Assembly (NCBI GenBank): GCA_016303195.1
Contig: JAEDMD010000025.1
Span: 1 to 14,396 of the forward strand
Origin: Oscillospiraceae bacterium
Lineage (GTDB): Bacteria; Bacillota; Clostridia; Oscillospirales; Ruminococcaceae
Reading direction: 5' to 3'
Length of the DNA stretch: 14,396 nt
Shown: one piece after another, positions 1 to 7,248 of the stretch
How the letters are laid out: each line of letters begins with the position of its first letter
Position numbering within the stretch: position 1 is the stretch's first letter
Position numbers and translations under genes: made by a program
Notes under the pieces: model-generated
Told to the model about the DNA's origin: nothing
Databases searched by the model: none
The model's input: the letters and a program-made list of their open reading frames with translations, nothing else

Positions 1-2794
1 CCTCTCCGCTGTAAAGGACTACGGAAGTTTTTTCTGCGTCCTCAAATTTCATGTCCTCATCTTCGAGAACGAATTCCTCAACGACTTCGGATATTTCCTC
101 CTCAGCCTGTGAGATATATGCCGTTCTGCGCTTTTTCTTCCTGTCAAGGAATGCAGACAGAATGAACAGCACCAGACCTGCGGCGGAAACTGCCGTACCC
201 GAAACAAGACCTTCGGGGATATATCTTATGCGTATCTCATGTCTGCCCTGCGGTACTTTCGCACCAAGCATAGCCTGCATGAGTTTGACAGTCTCAGCCT
301 TTTCACCGTCGATATAGACGCTCCAGCCCTTTTCGTAAGGGATGGACAGGAACATTACTCCGTCCTTCTGCGCTTCGATAGTGCCGTAAATGTCGGTATC
401 GCTGAAACGGTCTATTTTAAGCTGTTCGTCTGCAAGGGCTTCATAAGCCTTTTCAAAGACATCGCATTTCATGGCATAGACCACAAGTTTGTAGTTGCCT
501 GCCTTGATATCGGATTTTATGCCCACATCAACAGTTGAAGTCTTTCCCTCCTGAGCGTTGCCCATAGGGAAAACAAGGGGATAATTCTCGATTATCTTTC
601 CGCTGTCGATGGTAGCTTCACCGCATTTGACGGTCAGCTTGTCGCATACTCCGCCTGTTCCGCTTGCATAGCCGTAAAGATAAGCATTTTCAACACCGTT
701 GTAGGTGTAGAGAGTGTGAGCCGTTCCGTCCTCTTTTTCTGCACGGAAAGTGTAATTTCCGTAGCCGTTGCGTGTGACTTCCATATCGGTGTAGTCAGCA
801 AGCGCAGGACTTTGCGGCATATAGAGCTTTTCACCGATACCTGATGCTCTTGAAACAAGCTCGTTCTGGTACTCGAACGGGTTGGCATCGGGCTTGTCGG
901 GCATTCCGAGTATATCACTGTTCATCATGAAACCAAGCGACAGCGGATAATTATTCTCGTAGATATGCACACCGTCAGCAACATTTCTGTGCTTCAGTAC
1001 CATTTCCTCAGTGTTGAGCGGCCCGTTCTTGCTGATGAGATATTTCAGACCGAGCATCGAATTTACGATAGGAGCTGACAGACGGTAGTAATATCTGTTG
1101 CCTGCCTCAGATGCATAAAGTCCAAGTCTGCTGATAAACGTTGTAACAGAGACATTTGCCGCAGAGGAGAACTGAGAAAGTCCGTAATATCCGTAAAGAG
1201 CGCTGTCATTCAGCGTGTAGGTATTAGTCATTTCCAGTCGGTAGAAAAGCTCATCGTCCTGATTGCGGATATCAGTGAGAAGCTGCTGGACTTGTGCATT
1301 CTTTGTCGGGTATTCATTATATCCCGTTGTTGTAACAGTTTTTACACCAAGATTGGCATTGCTGTAAGTTTCGCTGATAACTGTTGCACCGACTGCAAGA
1401 CACATGACTGTTTTGCGGACGGTATCCTTTTTGAACGGGAACAGCTTCACGTCAAGGAATATCATCAGATAAGCCACGGTTATGATAGTTGAACTCTCAA
1501 CAGCGTCCTTGAAAGCAAATTCCTCATTCTTGTACCAGTTGAGGAAGAATACAGCCGCAGGATAGATAAGCATGAAGAAAAAGTGGTATATCTTCACACC
1601 CTTTTTCATGATGATATCAAAAGCTCTGTATGCCGATGCCGCCAGAACGAAGCTGAAAATGAATGCGAATCTGTACGGTATCTGATTGGTGAAATGGAAT
1701 CCGTGGAATATGTAATTGAGTATGTTCAGGTTACAGCTTACGGCGATGACGGCAAGCATGAGAAGTGATGATATCTTCTCACGTATCTTTATGCCGAAAG
1801 AGAAGAAGAACACACCGAAAAGCATGAGCGCTAACATTCCGCAGGCAAAGTTAGGAAGTCCCTCGACCTTTGTCGGCTCGCTGTATGAGAGCATATTTGC
1901 AAAAATATCCTGCCATGTCTCATAGAATGTAATGGTCTTTGGCATGGAATTTCTCGCACTGTAAGTAAGCTGAAGCCCGAAATATGCAGGCAGGAGCATG
2001 AATGCACTCAGCAGTATGCCGATCACCGATGAACGTATCATCAGCCCCAGTTTACAGAACCAGTCCTTTATTCCTCTGCACTCGATAATGCTTGCGGAAG
2101 CAAACATGAACACCGAGAAAATACAGGTGAAATAGGCGATGTAATAATTTGACACCAGCGAAAGCATGAGCGCAAGGGTGAATATCTTCCATTTTCCCTC
2201 ACGGCATATAGCCACTATTCCCATCATAACAAGCGGAAACAGAGCGATGGTATCGAACCACATGACATTCCAGTAGTAGCCGAGAGTATAACTGCAAAGG
2301 GCATACATCACCGAAAATATGCACACTGACATATCACGGCGCTTGTATGTATATCGCAGGAACATACTGAAAAATCCGCCTGCAAAGCCTATCTTGGCGC
2401 AAAGCAGGAACATCTGTGCATCCCTGACATGGGCATCGCTGAAAAATACCGACAGCCAGTTCAGCGGACTTGCAGCATAGTAGGAGATAAGGGAAAGAAA
2501 ATTCGTTCCAAGACCGTTCTGCCATGAATATAGAAATGAACCGCCTGTCAGGAGTTTCTCTCTTTCCACACGGAAAAACGGATAATACTGATGCCACAGA
2601 TCGACCACAAGCATCTGCCTGTCACCGAACGGATGGACATTATATACGGCAAATGCCGCAATCATAATAGAAAAAGGTATCAGAAAAGAAATTATGAAAC
2701 AGAGAATACCGCTTTCATAGATATGTTTTGTTCTTTTGGGCATCGGGACGGTATATCTTTCTGTGTCCGTGCCGCTGAAATGTTCATTGTCCAT
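1..2794 (-). CDS. YfhO family membrane protein (3' end outside window)
   Basis: Large polytopic membrane protein of the YfhO family. Family members have a GT-C-like fold, and Bacillus and Listeria homologues are implicated in glycosylating lipoteichoic acid at the outer membrane face, so a role in decorating a surface polymer is inferred here. The frame is open for 931 codons from ATG 2794 to the window edge. After about 28 cytoplasmic residues comes a first membrane segment, then a DLWHQYYPFF motif and many hydrophobic helices. The central HGFHFTNQIPYRFAF stretch and the YLIS motif are typical of the family. A soluble beta-rich part near the C-terminus carries VYIDGEKAE and VPQGRHEIRIRYIPEG, followed by a last membrane helix near residues 864-883, a basic DRKKKRR stop and an acidic tail. 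The start has AAAGG about 5 bases upstream. No frameshift was found in the segments translated. A 227-bp gap holding a repeat separates it from ecfT, so its promoter is unclear. Confidence 0.93.
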   Translation of the reverse strand, partial: MDNEHFSGTDTERYTVPMPKRTKHIYESGILCFIISFLIPFSIMIAAFAVYNVHPFGDRQMLVVDLWHQYYPFFRVEREKLLTGGSFLYSWQNGLGTNFLSLISYYAASPLNWLSVFFSDAHVRDAQMFLLCAKIGFAGGFFSMFLRYTYKRRDMSVCIFSVMYALCSYTLGYYWNVMWFDTIALFPLVMMGIVAICREGKWKIFTLALMLSLVSNYYIAYFTCIFSVFMFASASIIECRGIKDWFCKLGLMIRSSVIGILLSAFMLLPAYFGLQLTYSARNSMPKTITFYETWQDIFANMLSYSEPTKVEGLPNFACGMLALMLFGVFFFSFGIKIREKISSLLMLAVIAVSCNLNILNYIFHGFHFTNQIPYRFAFIFSFVLAASAYRAFDIIMKKGVKIYHFFFMLIYPAAVFFLNWYKNEEFAFKDAVESSTIITVAYLMIFLDVKLFPFKKDTVRKTVMCLAVGATVISETYSNANLGVKTVTTTGYNEYPTKNAQVQQLLTDIRNQDDELFYRLEMTNTYTLNDSALYGYYGLSQFSSAANVSVTTFISRLGLYASEAGNRYYYRLSAPIVNSMLGLKYLISKNGPLNTEEMVLKHRNVADGVHIYENNYPLSLGFMMNSDILGMPDKPDANPFEYQNELVSRASGIGEKLYMPQSPALADYTDMEVTRNGYGNYTFRAEKEDGTAHTLYTYNGVENAYLYGYASGTGGVCDKLTVKCGEATIDSGKIIENYPLVFPMGNAQEGKTSTVDVGIKSDIKAGNYKLVVYAMKCDVFEKAYEALADEQLKIDRFSDTDIYGTIEAQKDGVMFLSIPYEKGWSVYIDGEKAETVKLMQAMLGAKVPQGRHEIRIRYIPEGLVSGTAVSAAGLVLFILSAFLDRKKKRRTAYISQAEEEISEVVEEFVLEDEDMKFEDAEKTSVVLYSGE

Positions 2795-2817
2795 ATTTGC
2801 CTTTCTTTTGTTGTTTG

Positions 2818-2997
2818 TTAAGGCAACACCGCACAAAGCCCGCCTGACGGCTTGGCAGCGCATCTACTTGCATATTTTCCGTCATCTTGCACGAAAACTC
2901 CTTGCTGGGCGTCAGCCCAGCGGCGTCATTTTCATACAATCTGACGAAAAATCTGACTGCGTATCTGCACCGCCAGCTCTGTGCGGTATTGCCTTAA
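2818..2997. repeat. 180-bp element with 22-bp terminal inverted repeats
   Basis: The ends are inverted copies of one another, 2818-2839 and 2976-2997, matching at 20 of 22 positions; each begins TTAAGGCAA when read inwards. The centre holds a perfect 7-bp hairpin (GCTGGGC, loop GTCA, GCCCAGC) at 2904-2921. There is no transposase, so it resembles a MITE or REP-type non-autonomous element. It fills almost all the space between the ecfT stop and the yfhO start and ends 23 bp before the yfhO ATG. On the minus strand it also carries an AAGGAG and a downstream ATG that opens a 33-residue frame into yfhO. From memory, similar sequence is widespread in Ruminococcus genomes, but only one copy is in this window, so multi-copy status is inferred. 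No rho-independent terminator with a T-run is evident between ecfT and yfhO; the element may affect readthrough. Confidence 0.75.
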
Positions 2998-3021
2998 AAA
3001 ATCATGGAACTGCGCCGTTTT

Positions 3022-3828
3022 TTATTTTGTTAAAATGCTGACAGCTATGACCGCACCGTAGAACAGGATGGTCACTGCAAGAGCGATGTAATCACGGGGG
3101 GCTGATTTAAGCTGTCTGAGCCTTGTACGTCCCTCACCGCCGTTGTAGCATCGGCATTCCATAGCTGTTGCAAGCTCGTCTGCACGCCTGAAAGCCGATA
3201 TGAAAAGGGGCACAAGAATGGATATCATGTTCTTTGTCCTTGTCATGAAACTGCCCGAATCTATCTCAGCGCCTCTTGCTTTCTGGGCTGACATTATCTT
3301 GTCAGTCTCCTCGATGAGTGTCGGGATGAATCTAAGCGCTATGGACATCATCATTGCAAGCTCATGCACAGGGAATTTCAGCTTTTTCAGCGGTGACAGA
3401 AGCCTTTCTATGGCATCAGTCAGCGTGATGGGCGATGTGGTGTAGGTCAGCAGTGAACTGCCGATGATAAGGAGGATTATCCTCGCTATCATGAACACGC
3501 TGATATTTATTGCATCCTCCCTTATTTTGAGGAATTTCCACTCCCACACTATATCGCCTGTGCTGACCAGAAACAGATTCAGCAAAGCCGTGATGATCAG
3601 AAAGGGGAGCAAAGGCTTGATGCTTTTCCAGAACATTTTCGGCTTTATTTTCGAGAGTATGACCGCAAGTACGGTATATACCGCTCCCACTGCAAGACAG
3701 AGGAAGCTCTTTCCTGTGAATATCATGATGATGAACAGCAGGGTAATGACTATCTTGAATCGTGGGTCAAGCCTGTGGATGATGCTGTTTCCGGGGAAAT
3801 ACTGACCAATAGTTATATCTTTCAGCAT
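3022..3828 (-). CDS. ecfT: ECF transporter transmembrane subunit EcfT
   Basis: Membrane scaffold of an energy-coupling factor (ECF) transporter. It couples ATP hydrolysis by EcfA1/EcfA2 to toppling of interchangeable S components that bind vitamins or other micronutrients. The 268 residues fit the family. Hydrophobic segments lie near 26-60, 70-90, 108-132 and 245-266. The cytoplasmic coupling domain carries the first X-R-X motif A184-R185-G186, followed by EID, and the second at C225-R226-C227 before YNGGEGRT. The second motif usually reads ARG or ARC, so Cys in its first position is slightly unusual. The ATG lies one base after the ecfA2 TGA, with its AGAGAGGTG ribosome site inside the end of ecfA2, indicating translational coupling. 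It is the last gene of the leftward series before the inverted-repeat element. Three adjacent subunit genes and no S gene fit a group II module shared by S components encoded elsewhere. Confidence 0.95.
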   Translation of the reverse strand: MLKDITIGQYFPGNSIIHRLDPRFKIVITLLFIIMIFTGKSFLCLAVGAVYTVLAVILSKIKPKMFWKSIKPLLPFLIITALLNLFLVSTGDIVWEWKFLKIREDAINISVFMIARIILLIIGSSLLTYTTSPITLTDAIERLLSPLKKLKFPVHELAMMMSIALRFIPTLIEETDKIMSAQKARGAEIDSGSFMTRTKNMISILVPLFISAFRRADELATAMECRCYNGGEGRTRLRQLKSAPRDYIALAVTILFYGAVIAVSILTK

Positions 3829-3829
3829 A

Positions 3830-4693
3830 TCACTGCACCTCTCTTTCTTTCAGACGGCGCAGGATCAGGTCACGGGCATAGCCGACGGTATAGACTTCCT
3901 TGCCGAAATCAAGCCCACGGTTTTTCAGTTCTCCGAAAACCTTGGTTATCTGGGGAACGTCAAGCCCTATCCGTGAGATCTCATCAGCCCTTGCAAAAAC
4001 TCTGACCGTATCGTCATAGCAGAACAGCTTTGAATTGCTCATTACCAGTATCTTATCGGCAAATGTTGCAATATCCTCCATGCTGTGCGAAACGATGAGG
4101 ATGGTATTCTTCGTGCGCTCGTGGTAAGCCTTTATATGCGAAAGTATCTTGTCTCTGCCTGCGGGGTCAAGTCCTGCTGTCGGCTCATCGAGAATGAGGA
4201 CTTTCGGCTCCATCGCCATGACTCCTGCAATGGCAACCCGCCTTTTCTGACCGCCCGAAAGCTCAAATGGCGAGCGCTCAAGAAGTTCCTCCGAAAGTCC
4301 GATATCATGAGCAGTCTCAAGTACACGGCGCTTTATCTCGGCATCGTCAAGTCCCATATTCTTCGGGCCGAAAGCAATGTCCTTATAGACCGTTTCCTCA
4401 AATATCTGATATTCGGGATACTGAAAGACCAGTCCCACCTGAAAGCGGACATTGCGTATCTTTGACTTGTCCTCCCAGATATCCTTTCCGTCAAGAAGGA
4501 CTTTTCCCGAAGTTGGCTGTAAAAGGCCGTTGAAGTGCTGGATAAGGGTAGATTTGCCTGAGCCTGTGTGACCCATGACACCGACCATCTGTCCTTCTTC
4601 TATTTTCAGGCTCACGTGATCTACGGCAGTTTTCTCAAAGGGAGTACCTGCGCTGTATGTATAAGTAAGCTCCTGTGTTTCAAGGATAGCCAA
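3830..4693 (-). CDS. ecfA2: ECF transporter ATPase subunit EcfA2
   Basis: Second ATP-binding subunit of the ECF energising module, pairing with EcfA1 under EcfT. With a TTG start at 4693 it has 287 residues: Walker A GHTGSGKST 41-49, Q-loop Q91 in QYPEYQ, ABC signature LSGGQ 145-149, Walker B VLILDE 165-170 and switch His203 in VSHSMED. The C-terminal part, with IGLDVPQIT, matches the EcfA extension. The TTG is chosen because AGGAGAG lies 8 bases upstream and the protein then begins MAILETQELTYTY, where EcfA proteins normally begin. The frame stays open upstream to an ATG at 4762, but those 23 codons run into a palindromic repeat and have no counterpart in the family. It is second in the ecfA1-ecfA2-ecfT order known from Bacillus. 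A 121-bp spacer separates it from ecfA1, far longer than the 1-base gap to ecfT. Confidence 0.94.
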   Translation of the reverse strand: MAILETQELTYTYSAGTPFEKTAVDHVSLKIEEGQMVGVMGHTGSGKSTLIQHFNGLLQPTSGKVLLDGKDIWEDKSKIRNVRFQVGLVFQYPEYQIFEETVYKDIAFGPKNMGLDDAEIKRRVLETAHDIGLSEELLERSPFELSGGQKRRVAIAGVMAMEPKVLILDEPTAGLDPAGRDKILSHIKAYHERTKNTILIVSHSMEDIATFADKILVMSNSKLFCYDDTVRVFARADEISRIGLDVPQITKVFGELKNRGLDFGKEVYTVGYARDLILRRLKEREVQ

Positions 4694-4701
4694 TATCTGT
4701 T

Positions 4702-4708
4702 CTCTCCT
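4702..4708 (-). promoter_or_regulatory. Ribosome binding site setting the TTG start of ecfA2
   Basis: Reads AGGAGAG on the minus strand, 8 bases before TTG 4693. It decides against the upstream in-frame ATG at 4762, which lies inside the palindromic repeat. Confidence 0.75.
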
Positions 4709-4734
4709 ATCTTTTTGTTTATTGATGAAACTAT

Positions 4735-4811
4735 TGTAGGGAACGCCATCTCGGCGTTCCATTGCACTTTTAATAATGTTTCGTGGAACGCCGAGGGCGG
4801 CGTTCCCTACA
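4735..4811. repeat. 77-bp nested palindromic repeat between ecfA1 and ecfA2
   Basis: The two arms are inverted copies of about 28 bases, both starting TGTAGGGAACGCC when read inwards. Each arm is itself a hairpin: 4740-4760 (8-bp stem GGAACGCC, 5-base loop) and 4785-4806 (9-bp stem GGAACGCCG, 4-base loop). The element can therefore fold as two separate hairpins or one long cruciform-like stem. It begins 3 bp after the ecfA1 stop and ends about 40 bp before the ecfA2 start. It has no coding capacity of its own and lacks a T-run, so it is not a standard terminator. It resembles the REP-like palindromes scattered in clostridial genomes; copy number cannot be judged here. Confidence 0.8.
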
Positions 4812-4814
4812 GAG

Positions 4815-5663
4815 TCAAGCGAACAGTCGCTCTATCGCATCCGCACATTCTTCCTCCGTGATTATCTCAGGGGAGATGTCCAGACCTGCCTTGCGGAGTT
4901 CCCATGCAAGTTCAGTCACCTGCGGTACATCAAGCCCGATGGCTTTCAGCTTGTCCACCTGCGAGAACACCTTTGACGGCACACCGTCCAGCACCACTTC
5001 GCCCTTGTCCATGACCACAACTCTTTCGCAGTCAGCGGCTTCATTCATATAATGTGTGATAAGAACGATGGTAATGCCCTTTTCACGGTTCATTCTGTGT
5101 ATCGCCGCAAGAACTTCCTTTCGTCCCTGCGGATCGAGCATTGCTGTCGGTTCGTCGAGGATTATGCACTTGGGCTGCATTGCGATAATGCCTGCAATGG
5201 CAACCCTCTGCTTCTGACCGCCCGAAAGCTGACTTGGCGAATGGTGACGGTATTCGTACATATTCACGGCTTTCAGCGATTCATCCACACGTTTACGCAT
5301 CTCCTCATAGGGCACTCCCAGATTTTCCAGAGCAAAAGCCACATCCTCCTCAACGATGGATGAAACTATCTGATTATCGGGATTCTGGAATACCATTCCT
5401 GCCCTTTGTCTCAGGTCAAAAAGTCTGTTTTCGTCAGAGGTGTCTATGCCGTCAACGATTACCTTTCCGTCGGTGGGAACGAGTATACCGTTGAGATGCT
5501 TTGCAAGAGTTGACTTTCCGCATCCGTTATGACCGAGAACAGCGACGAATTCGCCCTGTTTTATGCTTAAATTTATACCTTTCAGCACATCGGGCGGAAC
5601 TTTTCCGTCAGCGTCGGCATCATAGTGGAAATGCAGGTCTTTTATTTCAATGATATTTTCCAT
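4815..5663 (-). CDS. ecfA1: ECF transporter ATPase subunit EcfA1
   Basis: First ATP-binding subunit of the ECF energising module; it forms a heterodimer with EcfA2 on the cytoplasmic face of EcfT. The 282 residues show Walker [10 protein letters not shown] 44-52, Q-loop Q93 within QNPDNQ, signature LSGGQ 146-150, Walker B CIILDE 166-171, D-loop at 177, switch His204 and the C-terminal IGLDVPQVT segment found in EcfA proteins. The QNPDNQ form and first place in the gene order support EcfA1 rather than EcfA2. The ATG at 5663 lies 6 bp after the DUF6440 stop. The closest Shine-Dalgarno-like AAAGG is about 14 bases upstream, which is long, so translation may be coupled to the preceding gene. It shares clear domain-wide similarity with EcfA2 downstream, as expected for paralogues. 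Confidence 0.95.
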   Translation of the reverse strand: MENIIEIKDLHFHYDADADGKVPPDVLKGINLSIKQGEFVAVLGHNGCGKSTLAKHLNGILVPTDGKVIVDGIDTSDENRLFDLRQRAGMVFQNPDNQIVSSIVEEDVAFALENLGVPYEEMRKRVDESLKAVNMYEYRHHSPSQLSGGQKQRVAIAGIIAMQPKCIILDEPTAMLDPQGRKEVLAAIHRMNREKGITIVLITHYMNEAADCERVVVMDKGEVVLDGVPSKVFSQVDKLKAIGLDVPQVTELAWELRKAGLDISPEIITEEECADAIERLFA

Positions 5664-5669
5664 AGAAAA

Positions 5670-5870
5670 TTATTTATCCTTTATCCAGTTAAGTTCCTCA
5701 TCGGGAGTAATGACAGGCTTTCCGTCCTTGTCGAGAAGCGGTGTCATTCCGCCTGCATAGCCTGATGCATGGAAAAAATAGTTGACACCTGTCAGCGTAT
5801 CCACCCATATCTCGGATATATTCATTTTACCCTGTGAATATATCTTTACGAATCTTTCATCCTTTGCCAT
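5670..5870 (-). CDS. DUF6440 family small protein
   Basis: Small soluble protein of 66 residues matching the DUF6440 pattern: an N-terminal RFVKIYSQG, then IWVDTLTGVNYFFH, then the signature SGYAGGMTPLLDKDGKPVI and an acidic end. The function is unknown; the single compact beta-rich domain has no visible catalytic motif, membrane segment or signal peptide. The start at 5870 is chosen because AGAAGGAG lies 8 bases upstream. An in-frame ATG 33 bases further up, at 5903, would overlap the lipoprotein gene and lacks a comparable site. It sits 25 bp after the lipoprotein stop and 6 bp before ecfA1, so it is probably cotranscribed with both, but nothing in it points to a transport role. Confidence 0.85.
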   Translation of the reverse strand: MAKDERFVKIYSQGKMNISEIWVDTLTGVNYFFHASGYAGGMTPLLDKDGKPVITPDEELNWIKDK

Positions 5871-5895
5871 AATAAAAACTCCTTCTGTTAAGTTT

Positions 5896-6786
5896 TCAGT
5901 CAATGACCTTTATTGTCGAAGCTATTTTAAGGGCTTCTTCCTTGTCGTGTCCTCTTACAAGGGCGGTGTACTCCATGTCCGGTGATGTAAAAGCACCTAT
6001 CCACATTGATTTATACTCCTTGTCAGCCGATTTTGATGGGTCATAGTATATTCCCGGATACTCATGGATGTAAACAGGCTTGCCGTCGGCTTCCATGAAG
6101 TATATTTTCGGGTAACTCATACCCATTGTTATAGCTTTGAGTGAAGCGACATACTCAAAGGCTTCCTTGTTGCTGTCAGTCCGCATATCCTCGCTGAATT
6201 CAAGGAGCGCCCTATATTCCGATTCTCTTGTGCCGTCATAGTCAAGTCCCAGTTCAGCCATATATTCATAAGTTTTCGCATCGGAGTAGTAGTCATCAGT
6301 GGGATAGCCCTTGCTGTCATACATCTCATTTGCCTGCTTCATCATCTCATCATCAGACAGAATATCTTCATACTCCGTTTCATCGTCAACAGACCAGTCA
6401 TTTCCGTCATAAAACATTATAGTGACGGTTCTGTCCTCGCTTTTGGCTGTGGTGGACTTGTAATCGCCTATCTCAACTGTATCCATTTCAACATCTGGCG
6501 GAACTCTGAAAGAAAGATTTCCGTCAGTGACCTCGTGCCAGTCATCGGGGATCTCCGCTGTTTCGGGTAACGGCTCGGCTTTCATGTTTATGCCTGCATG
6601 GCTGTCGAAATCAGGCAGATCATTTTCGAGAGCTCTAAGAGCATCACCCCATGAATCGTCCTCTGTTGTGGCTTCGGCAGTTGTTTCCTCAACCGCTTCG
6701 GTGATCTCTGATTCCTCGGTCTTTCCGCATGATACCGCAGAAAGAGCAAGAGCCGATATAAGTGCTAACAATAAAAATTTTTTCAT
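5896..6786 (-). CDS. Putative lipoprotein of unknown function
   Basis: A 296-residue exported protein. The N-terminus is a lipoprotein signal: MKK, a hydrophobic stretch, then AVSC with the predicted lipidated Cys20. Ala rather than Leu at -3 makes the lipobox slightly weak. Next is an acidic, Thr/Glu-rich linker (about 23-45) typical of surface lipoproteins that extend through the wall. The rest is a soluble acidic domain rich in Asp, Glu and Tyr with no motif I recognise. Two parts look like a repeated alpha/beta design: DGNLSFRVPPDVEMD near 88-102 and the C-terminal PDMEYTALVRGHDKEEALKIASTIKVI. The start at 6786 has AAAGGGAT close upstream. It lies 34 bp after the acetyltransferase gene and 25 bp before the DUF6440 gene, leading into the ECF transporter genes. 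A substrate-delivery role for the transporter is possible but unsupported. Confidence 0.82.
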   Translation of the reverse strand: MKKFLLLALISALALSAVSCGKTEESEITEAVEETTAEATTEDDSWGDALRALENDLPDFDSHAGINMKAEPLPETAEIPDDWHEVTDGNLSFRVPPDVEMDTVEIGDYKSTTAKSEDRTVTIMFYDGNDWSVDDETEYEDILSDDEMMKQANEMYDSKGYPTDDYYSDAKTYEYMAELGLDYDGTRESEYRALLEFSEDMRTDSNKEAFEYVASLKAITMGMSYPKIYFMEADGKPVYIHEYPGIYYDPSKSADKEYKSMWIGAFTSPDMEYTALVRGHDKEEALKIASTIKVID

Positions 6787-6820
6787 ATCTTATCCCTTTA
6801 TTTTTACGGATGATATCCGC

Positions 6821-7243
6821 TTATTTGATTTTGTACATCATTCTCAGACGCTGTGCTTCATTTGCCGAAAAGCCGAATTTCTCATAAAACGGTATCTTAT
6901 CAGGCATTGCACAAAGCTCCACAAAAATATCCGTGTCCTTTACGCCGTTTTCGCTTATGAACTTCAGAAGCTCGTCGATAAGCATTCTTCCTATGCCTCT
7001 GCCCTGATATTCAGGTCTGACGATAACATCCTTGATGTAGTAATCAAGCCCCATATCGCCGTTCATTCTTGCCATAGCAACTATCTTGTCTCCGTCGAAT
7101 ACCGATACTCTGAACAGCGTATGCTCCATAGCAAGCCGTGTCTGTTCCAGCGAAGGGCCATTTCCCCATACGCTTTCCCAAAGGAGAATGAATTCTTCCG
7201 CAGTCAGTTCATTGTACTTAACGATCAGTTCCGTATTTTCCAT
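6821..7243 (-). CDS. GNAT family N-acetyltransferase
   Basis: Acetyl-CoA-dependent N-acetyltransferase; substrate unknown. With the start at 7243 it is 140 residues, normal for a single GNAT domain. Motif A is intact: IVRPEYQGRGIG at 74-85, the R/Q-x-x-G-x-G/A loop that binds the CoA pyrophosphate, followed by helix MLIDELLKFI. The late PFYEKFGF (118-125) supplies the Tyr often used as general acid. The second Met is preferred because GGGAG lies about 11 bases before it and the gene then begins 5 bp after the methyltransferase stop. The first ATG, at 7261, would overlap that gene by 13 bases and has no clear ribosome site. It is cotranscribed with the methyltransferase and glmM by spacing, but the position does not reveal the substrate. 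Confidence 0.88.
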   Translation of the reverse strand: MENTELIVKYNELTAEEFILLWESVWGNGPSLEQTRLAMEHTLFRVSVFDGDKIVAMARMNGDMGLDYYIKDVIVRPEYQGRGIGRMLIDELLKFISENGVKDTDIFVELCAMPDKIPFYEKFGFSANEAQRLRMMYKIK

Positions 7244-7248
7244 ATCTG

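Noticed and set aside
634..918. A 94-codon leftward frame that could suggest a frameshift in the yfhO gene
   Set aside because: The main yfhO frame is open through the same bases and reads as good family sequence on both sides, so no frameshift is needed.
2736..3041. A 101-codon rightward frame across the ecfT-yfhO junction
   Set aside because: Most of it is a translation of the inverted-repeat element, with no ribosome site and no recognisable domain.
6807..6819. Possible terminator between the GNAT and lipoprotein genes
   Set aside because: The stem is only 5 bp (CGGAT/ATCCG) and A-rich sequence, not a T-run, follows on the transcribed strand.
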